From Robinsoniella peoriensis (GTDB taxonomy: Bacteria > Bacillota > Clostridia > Lachnospirales > Lachnospiraceae), in NCBI RefSeq assembly GCF_000797495.1, contig NZ_JTGN01000006.1, positions 367,449 through 431,448 of the forward strand: 64,000 bases of DNA. The letters run 5' to 3'. Position 1 is the first letter of the stretch, and each line of letters begins with the position of its first letter. Of the stretch, positions 8,869 to 17,580 are shown one piece after another. Both the position numbers and the translations under genes were made by a program. The notes beneath the pieces were generated by a model that was given only the letters and a program-made list of their open reading frames with translations, was not told the origin of the DNA and searched no databases.

Positions 8869-10791
8869 TTGCAGATATCCCCCAGACAAAAAGACAGCTA
8901 TCCTTTATTGCTTGCCGTTATCTTGATAGCCGGCATCCTTTTATTTTCAATCAATGCCATTTACAATAATAAATATGCATTAGAAACACCACAGGGACAA
9001 AACGGCGTATTGGATCTCCGGAATACGGGTAAAGATTTTGTATATCTTATCAGCGGCTGGGAATTTTACCAATACCAGCTTCTTTCACCTGATGAATTCC
9101 ATTCCCGGAAACCCATTTGCAGTGATTATGTATCAATCGGACAGCATGGAGGCTTTGAACTGGGCGATAAAGGGAAAAGCCCCCATGGCAGTGCAACATA
9201 CCGCATTACCATCCTCACTGATACTGCTTCCCCCAGGATGCTGGAGCTTCCGGAGATTTATTCTTCATGCCGTATCTGGATAAATGGAGCGTTAGTCTCT
9301 TCATTTGGTACAGTGGAACCTGATAACTTTCAGAGAGGTATTGCCAACACCCTGATTACGATTCCGGCATCCGATAAAATTGAAATCGTGATACAGGCAA
9401 CCGATTTGGACAGTCTGTACAGCGGCCTTACTTATCCTCCGGCCTTTGGTAACCCCTCCATCGTTACAAAGCTTTTTATTCTAAGGCCGCTCATATATAC
9501 AATGGCATTTACGGTTACACTCCTCATTGGATGCTTTTATCTGCTCACACAGCTGAAAAGCAAGCAAGTAAAAAATGCTGTCCTGTTCTTTTTACTCTGC
9601 ATCTTTTATGCGGGATATATCAGCTATCCATTGATTCATACCTTGGGATTAGACAGTACTTTCTGGTACCGCTTAGAATCTTTTAGTTTGTATGCCATGT
9701 TATTTATACTGATTTTACAACAGGGTAATATCTGCCGGATACCCGGAAAATACCGCTATCCTATGTCAGCCGCCAGCCTGCTTATATGTGTGATTGTCCT
9801 CATGATGCCCCTTTACTGGACGGACAGCATTAATGCCATGCTTCTCTACAGTAAATTATTAATGTACTACAAATGGATTGCGGCTGGCTATCTCGTACTC
9901 AGCACCATGACTGCCATTTTAGATAAAACCAGATATTCCAGGCGCCTTTTAGCCGGCTTTGGACTTATGGGATCGGCTCTGGCGATCGACCGCATCTTCC
10001 CTCTTTATGAACCGATTGTTGCGGGATGGCCTTTAGAAATAGCCGGATTTATCGTAGTCCTTTTACTATTCAGCATTCTGTTTTCAGAAACCATATCTGT
10101 ATACCGCAATATGCTGATTCTGAAAGAACAGGAACGATATGATAAGCGCCAGTTAGAGGTGCAGCAGGAACAATACCAGCGTCTGATTTCATCCATCGAG
10201 AGTGCTGCCAAAAACCGTCATGACCTGCGGCACCACATACTTACGATCCGCTCCCTGGCTGAAAGCCATGAACAGGAAAGCCTTTTACGGTATCTAGATC
10301 AATTCGAAAATCATTTTAAATCTGCTTCAAACATAATATTATGTCAGAATCATGCCGTTAATTCTATTCTGGTTCATTATCTGATACTTGCTAAACAGGA
10401 TGAAATTCCCACAAAAACAGCGATCAATCTGCCGGATGATTTGGGCGGGATATCTGAAATCAATTTGTGTATCATATTAGGAAACAGCCTGGAAAATGCA
10501 TTGGAGGCATCAAAGCACATGGCAAAAGGAGAAGCCCGCATTCAGATATGTATTCAGCCTATAGGCTTTATGCTTTCTATCACTATTGATAATAACTGTG
10601 ATACGCTCGCCCTGGCTGACTCAAAAGGTGGCTTCTTATCCGATAAAAGAGACCGGAAAGAATCCGGTCTGGGCATATTCAGTATTCGAGCTGCTGTTGA
10701 ACAATACAACGGCATAATAAAATTTGAGACTTTGCAAAACGAATTCCGGACATCGATACTGTTACCAATGAATCATGAACATTCCGGATAA
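8869..10791 (+). CDS. 7TM sensor histidine kinase, GHKL type (7TMR-DISM-like)
   Basis: A 640-residue membrane kinase. After a first helix (about 12-30) comes an extracellular jellyroll-like sensor domain (about 50-195, with GSATYRITI and RIWINGALVSSFG typical of DISMED2-like domains). Seven helices follow at about 205-410, then a coiled coil and the phosphoacceptor region NRHDLRHH, and a GHKL ATPase with N box GNSLENALEAS and G box SGLGIFSIRAAV. The start codon is TTG at 8869, chosen because GGAAAGGAG lies 9 bases upstream and the only nearby ATG is in another frame. It probably phosphorylates the LytTR regulator at 6115 and perhaps the one at 5213. Confidence 0.9.
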   Translation: MQISPRQKDSYPLLLAVILIAGILLFSINAIYNNKYALETPQGQNGVLDLRNTGKDFVYLISGWEFYQYQLLSPDEFHSRKPICSDYVSIGQHGGFELGDKGKSPHGSATYRITILTDTASPRMLELPEIYSSCRIWINGALVSSFGTVEPDNFQRGIANTLITIPASDKIEIVIQATDLDSLYSGLTYPPAFGNPSIVTKLFILRPLIYTMAFTVTLLIGCFYLLTQLKSKQVKNAVLFFLLCIFYAGYISYPLIHTLGLDSTFWYRLESFSLYAMLFILILQQGNICRIPGKYRYPMSAASLLICVIVLMMPLYWTDSINAMLLYSKLLMYYKWIAAGYLVLSTMTAILDKTRYSRRLLAGFGLMGSALAIDRIFPLYEPIVAGWPLEIAGFIVVLLLFSILFSETISVYRNMLILKEQERYDKRQLEVQQEQYQRLISSIESAAKNRHDLRHHILTIRSLAESHEQESLLRYLDQFENHFKSASNIILCQNHAVNSILVHYLILAKQDEIPTKTAINLPDDLGGISEINLCIILGNSLENALEASKHMAKGEARIQICIQPIGFMLSITIDNNCDTLALADSKGGFLSDKRDRKESGLGIFSIRAAVEQYNGIIKFETLQNEFRTSILLPMNHEHSG

Positions 10792-10804
10792 AAAGGACTA
10801 TAAA

Positions 10805-10836
10805 AAACGCCCCTAAAAAGGGGCACTGTTCTTTTT
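10805..10836 (+). terminator. Terminator of the LytTR-kinase operon
   Basis: Hairpin GCCCCT/AGGGGC (10809-10824) with an AAAA loop, followed after a few bases by CTTTTT, just past the kinase stop codon. On the minus strand it also follows the STAS gene stop at 10839 and has a T run there (the preceding A run), so it can serve both converging units. Confidence 0.8.
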
Positions 10837-10838
10837 CG

Positions 10839-11135
10839 TTACACAATTGTGAGGATATCGCTGAATCCTGTCATATCAAAAACATCCTGTACCTCTTCAC
10901 ATACATGATGCAGTTCCATAGATCCCTGGCGGTTCATTTGCTTCTGTGCTCCTAACAAGACACGTAATCCGGCTGAAGAAATATAGTCCAGCTTTCCCAT
11001 ATCCAGCACCAGTTCTGCAACATTCTTAAGCGAATCCTCCAGCTCTTTTTCCAGCTGTGGCGCTGTCATTGTGTCCAGACGCCCTTCTAATTCCAATAAT
11101 AACTTACATCCTTCATTTACCTTTATAATGTTCAT
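10839..11135 (-). CDS. STAS-domain anti-sigma factor antagonist (RsbV/SpoIIAA-like)
   Basis: A 98-residue single STAS domain. The phosphorylatable Ser is in YISSAGLRVL (Ser53/54), preceded by LVLDMGKLD, as in SpoIIAA-type antagonists. It would bind an RsbW-type kinase when unphosphorylated. The start at 11135 begins the family-typical MNIIKVNEG and follows AATGAGGAT. Its leader contains copy B of the structured repeat, and its promoter carries the same operator as the MATE-HATPase gene 20 kb away. The matching kinase and SpoIIE-type phosphatase are at 25510 and 25919, so this gene is probably the third member of that switch, separated from it by the RiPP cluster (inference). Confidence 0.9.
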   Translation of the reverse strand: MNIIKVNEGCKLLLELEGRLDTMTAPQLEKELEDSLKNVAELVLDMGKLDYISSAGLRVLLGAQKQMNRQGSMELHHVCEEVQDVFDMTGFSDILTIV

Positions 11136-11235
11136 TTTTATCCTCATTATGTATCGCAACTGCATGCAATACTGCCACTCTCTGACCGGTTGAAAGAATC
11201 ACTGGTGGCATCCTTTCCTCATTTTATTTTCTTCC
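11135..11235 (-). repeat. Dispersed structured leader element, copy B
   Basis: The most diverged of the three copies. Outer arms are GGAAGAA (11229-11235) and TTCTTTC (11192-11198), which still pair with one G-U. Inner crossing pairs are GCCAC and GTGGC. The final hairpin is TATTGCA, loop, TGCGATA (11152-11171), again paired through a G-U. The 3' end reads TAATGAGGATAAAAATG, running into the STAS start codon and supplying its ribosome site. Pairing is kept despite sequence change, which argues for an RNA structure. Confidence 0.7.
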
Positions 11236-11308
11236 AGCCCTATTATACAAATGCAATGGCAGAAAAGGAGAAACTTCCCGCCCTGTCACTGCACCTGTGT
11301 AATTCCAT

Positions 11309-11385
11309 GTTACTTTCAATTATAAATAATATTCCGGCTGTCCGGCTTACCATTTACCACGAAACTCTGCCACTTACCACATCTT
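11309..11385 (-). promoter_or_regulatory. Operator and promoter of the STAS gene
   Basis: On the minus strand GTGGTAA is repeated at a 20-bp period and followed by ATGGTAA, then 22 bases, then a -10 TATAAT (about 11309-11314). The same arrangement with the same 22-base spacing precedes the MATE-HATPase gene at 31063-31120. There is no good -35, so activation by a bound regulator is likely. The repeat starts 17 bases after the stop codon of the last RiPP exporter gene. Confidence 0.7.
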
Positions 11386-11402
11386 TTATAAAATAAGCCG
11401 AT

Positions 11403-13592
11403 CTATTCCTCCGATTTGATCTGCTGTCTCTTTACCAATTCGGAGAAAAATCCTCCCTTTGCATTTAATTCCTCATAGGTTCCATCCTCAATAATCCGGC
11501 CTTTATCCAATACAATGATCCGGTCACAGGCCTTAATGGTAGACAGCCTGTGTGCAATAACGATCCTGGTACTTTTTAATTCTGCCAGCGCATCGGATAC
11601 CTGTCTCTGGGTAATATTGTCAAGGGCAGACGTTGCCTCGTCCAGCATCAGAATCTTTGGTTTCGGTGCAATGGCTCTGGCAATCATTAACCGCTGGCGC
11701 TGTCCCCCCGAAATCCCTCCTGCTCCTTCTCCAATCATTGTGAACATCCCCATGGGCATTTCACGGATATCCTGTGCTATTCCGGCCTTTTCCGCAGCGT
11801 CCCATGCATCCTGCAAAGCCAGCCACGGGGCTGAAATAGTAATATTGGAAAAAATATCTCCGCTAAAAAGTTTTCCGTTCTGCATGACCACACCGATCTG
11901 CCGCCTGAGAGATTTCAAATCCACCTTCTGGATATCCCTGCCATCATAATAAACCGCTCCGGTATCCGGTTTCTCAAATCCCAGCATCAGGCGCATCAGA
12001 GTAGACTTCCCACAGCCTGTGGTCCCTACAATTGCCACATACTGGCCCCGGTTTATTTTCAGACTCAGATCATCAATAATTAACGGTGTGTCTTCCTGGT
12101 AGCGGAAAGAAACCTGGTTTAATTCAATAGTTCCTGAGACCGATTTTACGATCTCTTTGTTTTCGCTGATTTCCGGCGGGGTTTTGAGAATTGGCTGTGC
12201 CAGTTCCAGGATAGGCTTAATCATGGCTACAACAGATACTGTATCAACAAGGGATAAAATTGCAGCACTTACCATTCCATAAGCTACATTAAATGCTACA
12301 TATTCGGCTACTGAAACAGTAGTTACTACTGACACCCAATAAATAATCATCGTTCCAAACAGCGCCAGTGCCGGTGATATCGCTTTTTGTATTTTTACAA
12401 TTATAGACGGATTATACTCAGCTTCTGCTTTATTCTGATATACACTTGCCCATTTTGCAAATGCCCTTTTTTCACTTCCAGACATCTTTATTTTCTGGAT
12501 ACCTGAGTAAAGAGCGAATACCACTCCTTCTACTTTTGAAGATGCCTGTATTTTTTTTCTCATGATCTTTACTTGTCCCCACGCTCCCAAAAATGCAATT
12601 AATAACTGCATCAATATTACTAAAAATGCTGTCATTGCTAATTGAGGTGAGATCTGTATGATTTGGATAACATACGCTAGTGAAAATATTGCCATTAACC
12701 CCATTCCCAGCACGCCATTTGCTATAATCGTACAGATATTTTCCAAAGCTCTTACACGGTTTGCCAGATCACCAGAATTATAGTTTTTAAAAAACTGAAC
12801 CGGCAAATTAATTACCCTTCCCATTACCGCACTCTCCAAAATGACACTCATCTTTGTTTCCATTTTTGTCTGAACAAGAGTTTTAGTAATATTCATTAAG
12901 AATGTAGAAATAGCCGCACCAAATAATAAAAATGCTATAGACAGAACCATTGATATCTGCCCGGAAGGAATAATATAGCTAAAGATCAACGTATTTGCAG
13001 CTGGCGTAATCAACCCCAGAAGTGTAACGGATAGTGCCGCTGCCAGTAAAAGTATTTTCTCGTCAAGTCCAATATTCTGATACAAAAAGAGGATGAGATC
13101 TTTCCCGCTAAGTTCTTTTTGGGGTAAGGGTTTATAAAAACAAACCGCATCTTTTTTCAAAATTTCATTGGTTTTACTGTCTACTTTTATCTCTTCTCCG
13201 CTCTTATAATCCAAAAATTTATATCCGCTAAATGCCTTTGGTATAAGCGCTACAGCCCTGCCATCCTGTGTTTCACCCAGAATCGCTCCCATACTGTTTT
13301 TCCACCATTTGCCTCTCAGACACATATGCCGCCACATAATACCTGCTGGTTCAAACAAAAATCTTATCTGCTCATTCATACCCTCCATCTTTTCGGGGAC
13401 ATCTGTTTTTTCAACACCATAGTATTTACAGATCTTACTAACCGCATCTTTTGACTGATCTTCTTTTTCCAGTTGCCCATAATCTGTCTTTTCTTTCTTT
13501 CCTACGATATTGGCAAGATTTACATAGGATTTTTTCATTTCGCCGGCATCAAATTGCAGCCGTTCCTTTATCTGGCTGTCAAACCAACCCAT
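11403..13592 (-). CDS. NHLP-type bacteriocin export ABC transporter, ATPase/permease without peptidase
   Basis: A 729-residue half-transporter. About 150 N-terminal residues have no C39 peptidase and look like the regulatory domain of the NHLP/NHLM second exporter (RFLFEPAGIMWRHMCLRGKWWK). Six membrane helices lie at about 170-440, then an ABC ATPase with Walker A GTTGCGKSTLMRLM, signature SGGQRQRLMIARA, and Walker B ILMLDEATSAL. It lies 10 bp after the peptidase-containing ABC gene, with AGGAGG before its ATG, and is the last gene of the cluster. In known NHLP systems the two ABC proteins work together, probably as a heterodimer, to export leader-cleaved peptides. Confidence 0.92.
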   Translation of the reverse strand: MGWFDSQIKERLQFDAGEMKKSYVNLANIVGKKEKTDYGQLEKEDQSKDAVSKICKYYGVEKTDVPEKMEGMNEQIRFLFEPAGIMWRHMCLRGKWWKNSMGAILGETQDGRAVALIPKAFSGYKFLDYKSGEEIKVDSKTNEILKKDAVCFYKPLPQKELSGKDLILFLYQNIGLDEKILLLAAALSVTLLGLITPAANTLIFSYIIPSGQISMVLSIAFLLFGAAISTFLMNITKTLVQTKMETKMSVILESAVMGRVINLPVQFFKNYNSGDLANRVRALENICTIIANGVLGMGLMAIFSLAYVIQIIQISPQLAMTAFLVILMQLLIAFLGAWGQVKIMRKKIQASSKVEGVVFALYSGIQKIKMSGSEKRAFAKWASVYQNKAEAEYNPSIIVKIQKAISPALALFGTMIIYWVSVVTTVSVAEYVAFNVAYGMVSAAILSLVDTVSVVAMIKPILELAQPILKTPPEISENKEIVKSVSGTIELNQVSFRYQEDTPLIIDDLSLKINRGQYVAIVGTTGCGKSTLMRLMLGFEKPDTGAVYYDGRDIQKVDLKSLRRQIGVVMQNGKLFSGDIFSNITISAPWLALQDAWDAAEKAGIAQDIREMPMGMFTMIGEGAGGISGGQRQRLMIARAIAPKPKILMLDEATSALDNITQRQVSDALAELKSTRIVIAHRLSTIKACDRIIVLDKGRIIEDGTYEELNAKGGFFSELVKRQQIKSEE

Positions 13593-13602
13593 AACATGCC
13601 TC

Positions 13603-15762
13603 CTATTCTGTCGTGATCAACCGCGTATAATATCCATTTAATTGCAATAATTGTTCATGTGTACCTCGTTCCATTACTCTTCCATGATCCAACACTATAA
13701 TTTCATCACAGTCACGGATAGTTGATAAACGATGTGCCACAATAATGCAGGTTATTCCACGGTCTTGAATTGCTTTAACGACCTCATATTCTGTTTTGGC
13801 ATCCAATGCAGAGGTTGCTTCGTCCAGTATTGCAATTGTTGGATCCTGAGCAAGTACCCTGGCAATTTCGAATCTTTGACGCTGTCCTCCACTGAAATTT
13901 GCTCCTCCTTCTGATACCATGTGGCTATAGCCGCCTTTTCTTGTCATAATATCTGAGTGAATCTGTGCATCCCTTGCCGCAATAATCATTTCAAAATCTT
14001 CAATCGACTTATCCCACATCTTTATATTATCTGCAATACTATCTTCAAACATAGTAATATCCTGGTCCACCACAGCAAGAGAAGAATTGAATATTTCTTT
14101 AGGAATTTCGCCAAGCGGCCTCCCCTGAAACGTAATTTCTCCTGACCATGGCTCATATAGTCCACAGGCTAGCTTAGCAATGGTCGATTTGCCACACCCT
14201 GATGAACCCACCAATGCAACCTTTGACCCTCTTTTTAACGTCAGGTTAAAATCTTTCAAGAGAGGTTCTTCTAATTTTGAATAACCAAATGTTATATTGC
14301 AAAATTCCATGCTGCCATCTAATTTTTCAAATATCTCCTGGGTATCTTGAATAGTTAATAGAATCCCATCTTTCTTATATTTCATAACATCATCCACACG
14401 TTCCATGGAAGTTCTCATTTCCTGCAATTTTTGTCCTGTTTCCAGCAAATCATTTACCGGAGTCAGGAACTGTGTCATATAAGATTGAAATGCCAGCAAC
14501 ATACCTACCGTAAAATTACCCTTTATAATCATCCAGACCCCTAATGCAAGAATTATTATACTGGACAGTTGTTGAATCATTGCAGGTATTCCTCCAAGAA
14601 ACTGGTTTGTAAGGGCAAAATCAACTTTTGCTTTGTTTACAGAAGCTTGAAATCCAGACCATCTTTCAAAAAAACCATTTTCTGCACCTGCAGCTTTAAT
14701 GGTTTCTATCATTTCAATTCCTGAGACGGTAGAAGCATCCATTTTCCCCTGATCCCTCATCTGCGTTCTGGTTATATGTATTCTCTTTTTTGATATTATT
14801 GTTGCTAATAAAAGATTTATGGCGATTGTTGCAAATCCTACCAATGACAAAACAACGTTATAACGAAGCATAATAATCATATAAAATACTAATAAGCCCA
14901 TGTTAATCAAAACAGGAGCTATTCTTGCCACCAAAGTTTCGGCAATCTCATCATTTAATAGCTGCCTGCTTGCAATATCCCCTGCCATACGCTGGGCAAA
15001 AAAATTCATAGGCAGATGAAGCGTATGCCACATAAATGAGGTGTTAGAGACAATGGACATTTTACCTTTAATTTTATAGATATATACTTCATTGATTATA
15101 CCCGCAATTAATAAATATACGATAGCTGCAGCCATAAATGCAAGAAAATTAGACAGCCACCCCAAACTCTGTCCCGTTAAAATATAATCGGTAAATACTC
15201 TTGAAAATACCGGAGTCAAAAGACTGATAAATGCTGTCAAAATGGTTGTTAACATAACAAAAACAATGGATAACGAACTTCCGTGCAATCTTTTTGCAGC
15301 AAATTTTAATACACTGTCTTTCTTGCCATCCTGTACAAAAGTATCACTTGGCTCAAATTCCAGGCAGATCCCAGTAAAAGACTTATCAAATTCCTCCAAA
15401 GATATTTCTACCTGTCCACGTGCAGGATCATTAAGAATTGCCTTGTTTCCTTTAAACCCATTCAGTACAACAAAGTGATTAAAATTCCAATGAATAATTG
15501 CAGGATAACTTACTTTGTTTTGAACAGCATCCATCCCGTACCTATGGGCTTTTACCTGTAGTCCATATGCCTTTGCAGCCTTTACCATATTAGATGCTTT
15601 ACTTCCGTCCCTGGATACTCCACAATCCACACGAACCTGTTCAAGCGGTACCCATTTTCTGTGATAGGCCATAATCATATCCAGACAGGCGGCCCCACAT
15701 TCCAACGCTTCCATCTGCATAATAACAGGCACTTTTACACATCTTTTTCTATTGTCAGACAA
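13603..15762 (-). CDS. NHLP-type bacteriocin export ABC transporter with C39 peptidase
   Basis: A 719-residue peptidase-exporter. The N-terminal 140 residues are a C39 domain with catalytic Cys in ALECGAAC (about residue 23), His in NHFVVLNGF and Asp in NDPARG. Membrane helices span about 165-450, then the ATPase with GSSGCGKSTIAKL, SGGQRQRFEIARVLA and IAILDEATSALD. It should cut precursors after the double Gly of VAGG, the motif found in all five Nif11-type peptides here, and export the products. The start is TTG at 15762 with AGGAGG 7 bases upstream; no ATG fits. It lies 11 bp after the HlyD-like gene. Confidence 0.95.
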   Translation of the reverse strand: MSDNRKRCVKVPVIMQMEALECGAACLDMIMAYHRKWVPLEQVRVDCGVSRDGSKASNMVKAAKAYGLQVKAHRYGMDAVQNKVSYPAIIHWNFNHFVVLNGFKGNKAILNDPARGQVEISLEEFDKSFTGICLEFEPSDTFVQDGKKDSVLKFAAKRLHGSSLSIVFVMLTTILTAFISLLTPVFSRVFTDYILTGQSLGWLSNFLAFMAAAIVYLLIAGIINEVYIYKIKGKMSIVSNTSFMWHTLHLPMNFFAQRMAGDIASRQLLNDEIAETLVARIAPVLINMGLLVFYMIIMLRYNVVLSLVGFATIAINLLLATIISKKRIHITRTQMRDQGKMDASTVSGIEMIETIKAAGAENGFFERWSGFQASVNKAKVDFALTNQFLGGIPAMIQQLSSIIILALGVWMIIKGNFTVGMLLAFQSYMTQFLTPVNDLLETGQKLQEMRTSMERVDDVMKYKKDGILLTIQDTQEIFEKLDGSMEFCNITFGYSKLEEPLLKDFNLTLKRGSKVALVGSSGCGKSTIAKLACGLYEPWSGEITFQGRPLGEIPKEIFNSSLAVVDQDITMFEDSIADNIKMWDKSIEDFEMIIAARDAQIHSDIMTRKGGYSHMVSEGGANFSGGQRQRFEIARVLAQDPTIAILDEATSALDAKTEYEVVKAIQDRGITCIIVAHRLSTIRDCDEIIVLDHGRVMERGTHEQLLQLNGYYTRLITTE

Positions 15763-15773
15763 AGGTACACCTC

Positions 15774-16283
15774 CTAATTTAGTAAGAATACAATAGGTTT
15801 CACTTCCGCCGTAACTATCGTTACATTTGCCAATACTTCCGGTTTTACCTCTTCCTGCAATTCCACATCTACCTGATAGGCATAATTGCCTGTAACTACA
15901 TTTTCAGTCATCCAGTCACTTCTCAAAGAATCAGATATTTCCTCTGCGGAGTATGGATTGCTGCTAACCCCTTTTACTTGCCCTTCCACACTGGAACCAT
16001 CGGGCATCACAATATTTGCTTTACATCCTTCTAAATCCATACTAAATTCAGATACATCAACGTAACATTGGACCACATTATTAGATACGGTAATACCTTT
16101 TGCGCTAAGTGTCTGAGGTAAAGTTCCAATAATACTCCATACCACGAATGCCGCTGCTAAAATCACAAGAGCTGCAAAAATAATCCAAATACGAGGATTT
16201 GACACTCGGATATATTCATCTAACTGCTCCGGTGATTCAACTGTATCCAGGCTCTTCTGTCTAAAAATACTCTTTTGATTCAT
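15774..16283 (-). CDS. Short HlyD-like secretion adaptor of the RiPP cluster
   Basis: A 169-residue single-pass membrane protein. A cytoplasmic N-terminus (MNQKSIFRQKSLDTVESPEQ) is like that of NHLM secretion proteins, one helix lies at about 32-54, and the rest is extracellular and beta-rich. The usual long coiled-coil hairpin of HlyD/MFP adaptors is absent; the protein is roughly half the normal length, yet it ends cleanly in the same KPIVFLLN-type strand. I chose the start at 16283 because GGAG lies 6 bases upstream. It probably links the two ABC exporters to the cell wall side. It may be a deletion derivative or a minimal form of the family. Confidence 0.75.
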   Translation of the reverse strand: MNQKSIFRQKSLDTVESPEQLDEYIRVSNPRIWIIFAALVILAAAFVVWSIIGTLPQTLSAKGITVSNNVVQCYVDVSEFSMDLEGCKANIVMPDGSSVEGQVKGVSSNPYSAEEISDSLRSDWMTENVVTGNYAYQVDVELQEEVKPEVLANVTIVTAEVKPIVFLLN

Positions 16284-16298
16284 AATTTTCTCCATTCC

Positions 16299-16318
16299 GT
16301 GCTGCTATAACGCAGCAC
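16299..16318. promoter_or_regulatory. Intercistronic hairpin in the RiPP operon
   Basis: A perfect 7-bp stem (GTGCTGC and GCAGCAC) with a 6-base loop lies between the small VAGG peptide gene and the HlyD-like gene. There is no T tract, so it may protect mRNA ends or shift expression between the peptide part and the export part of the operon. Confidence 0.4.
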
Positions 16319-16341
16319 AAATTGCCTTACACTCATCCTTT

Positions 16342-16539
16342 TCAAAATTCCCAAGGTGTCCTTTTTTCTTCCTGCTCGACTCTTCCCCCTGCAACCTGAT
16401 CAAGTTCATTCATATCTGAAATTTCCTGATTCATTTTTTCTTGCAGTCTTTTCCATAACTCATTTTTGAAATCTTCCGTCATGCGGGCAGGATCTTGCTG
16501 TCTTAATAATTGTTCAATTATTTTCTCAAAATCCTCCAT
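16342..16539 (-). CDS. Small VAGG-containing peptide, possible extra RiPP precursor
   Basis: A 65-residue charged peptide. The middle part (KNELWKRLQEK) looks helical and leads into ISDMNELDQVAGG, which closely matches the leader end of the five Nif11-type peptides (for example LSEDDLAGVAGG). After the double Gly only 13 residues remain, RVEQEEKRTPWEF, hydrophilic and unlike the hydrophobic Nif11 cores. The start at 16539 has AGAGGAAAC just upstream. It sits directly behind the radical SAM gene (21 bp) and before the export genes. It may be the radical SAM substrate, a decoy leader that regulates processing, or a small accessory protein. No family was recognised. Confidence 0.7.
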   Translation of the reverse strand: MEDFEKIIEQLLRQQDPARMTEDFKNELWKRLQEKMNQEISDMNELDQVAGGRVEQEEKRTPWEF

Positions 16540-16560
16540 AACGTTTCCTCTGCACATTTT

Positions 16561-17580
16561 CTATTTTTTTGATAATTCATGAATCATGTTTTCTATACAC
16601 AAATTGGCAACCCCTTCAGGGCTGCTTAATATTTCCGGCTGCACGCAATCACGGCATGCTGAATAGGTCTTACGGTTTCCTTTTAGATGCTGTATCATAA
16701 ATCTTTTTCTTAAATTGCCTTCCCATATACTTTTTATGGAGTCTTCATAAATCGACCCATAAATTACTGGATTCGGCGTAGTACAGCATGGGACAACTCT
16801 TCCATCCGGCTGTACATACACAGCGTTAAATAAGAGTGCACATGGATGCTTCTCCTGTCTTTTAAGCAATTCCCCTGTATACTGATCCCTTTCCTGAACC
16901 AGTATTTTTGTATAATCAATATTTTTGAATAGAGGGATCGCATGATCAACAAAAATAGAATCTGCAATATCTCCAAACAAATCCGCAAATTGTTGATATT
17001 CCTGTCTATTTTTCAATGCTATATCCACGGTTTTAACATGTAAATGACAATTAGTTTTGTGGTTAGCAAAAAATGTCAGTCGTTTAACTAAGGTATCTAT
17101 ATTTAAAGAAACCCCACAGGTTTCAAAATAACTTTTTGTTGATACCCCTTGAATCGAAACACTCAGAAAGTCTAGTCCTGCATCAATTAATGCAAGTGAC
17201 CGCTCTTCTGTCAGAAGTGCCGCATTTGTCACTACTTCTGCATATCCAGCAACATGATTCTGTTTGATATAACTTATCATTTCTTCAAGTCTGGGATTTA
17301 ACAGTGGTTCTCCCACTCCGCAGAAAACAATAGCCTTCATTTTTTTTCCAAACTCCTGAATCTGCCCGACACATTTTAGGAAAGTATCCCAGCTCATCAT
17401 CTGGTCGATTGGAAAGCTCTCCAAACGCTTTACTTTTTCGTCTGCCGACTGTATACAATACCGGCATTTAAAGTTGCATCTTCCGGTAGCCCAAAGGGTA
17501 ACCACATCCGGCATATCCTTTAACGCTATCTGTGTTTCCCCTGCCTGTCGGTTATATTTCGGAGCAATTACAGACTTCAT
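16561..17580 (-). CDS. Radical SAM/SPASM peptide-modifying enzyme
   Basis: A 339-residue cytoplasmic enzyme. The radical SAM cluster ligands are in CNFKCRYC (Cys35, 39, 42), and VFCGVGEPLLNP is the GGE-like SAM-binding strand. The C-terminal part has a SPASM-type cysteine set (CALLFNAVYVQPDGRVVPCC, then CRDC) for auxiliary Fe-S clusters. Such enzymes install thioether, C-C or epimer modifications on ribosomal peptides, or act as maturases; which one cannot be told from sequence. There is no clear N-terminal RRE domain. The start at 17580 has AAAGGAGG 7 bases upstream and overlaps the end of the YcaO gene by 29 bp, so translation is coupled. Confidence 0.9.
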   Translation of the reverse strand: MKSVIAPKYNRQAGETQIALKDMPDVVTLWATGRCNFKCRYCIQSADEKVKRLESFPIDQMMSWDTFLKCVGQIQEFGKKMKAIVFCGVGEPLLNPRLEEMISYIKQNHVAGYAEVVTNAALLTEERSLALIDAGLDFLSVSIQGVSTKSYFETCGVSLNIDTLVKRLTFFANHKTNCHLHVKTVDIALKNRQEYQQFADLFGDIADSIFVDHAIPLFKNIDYTKILVQERDQYTGELLKRQEKHPCALLFNAVYVQPDGRVVPCCTTPNPVIYGSIYEDSIKSIWEGNLRKRFMIQHLKGNRKTYSACRDCVQPEILSSPEGVANLCIENMIHELSKK

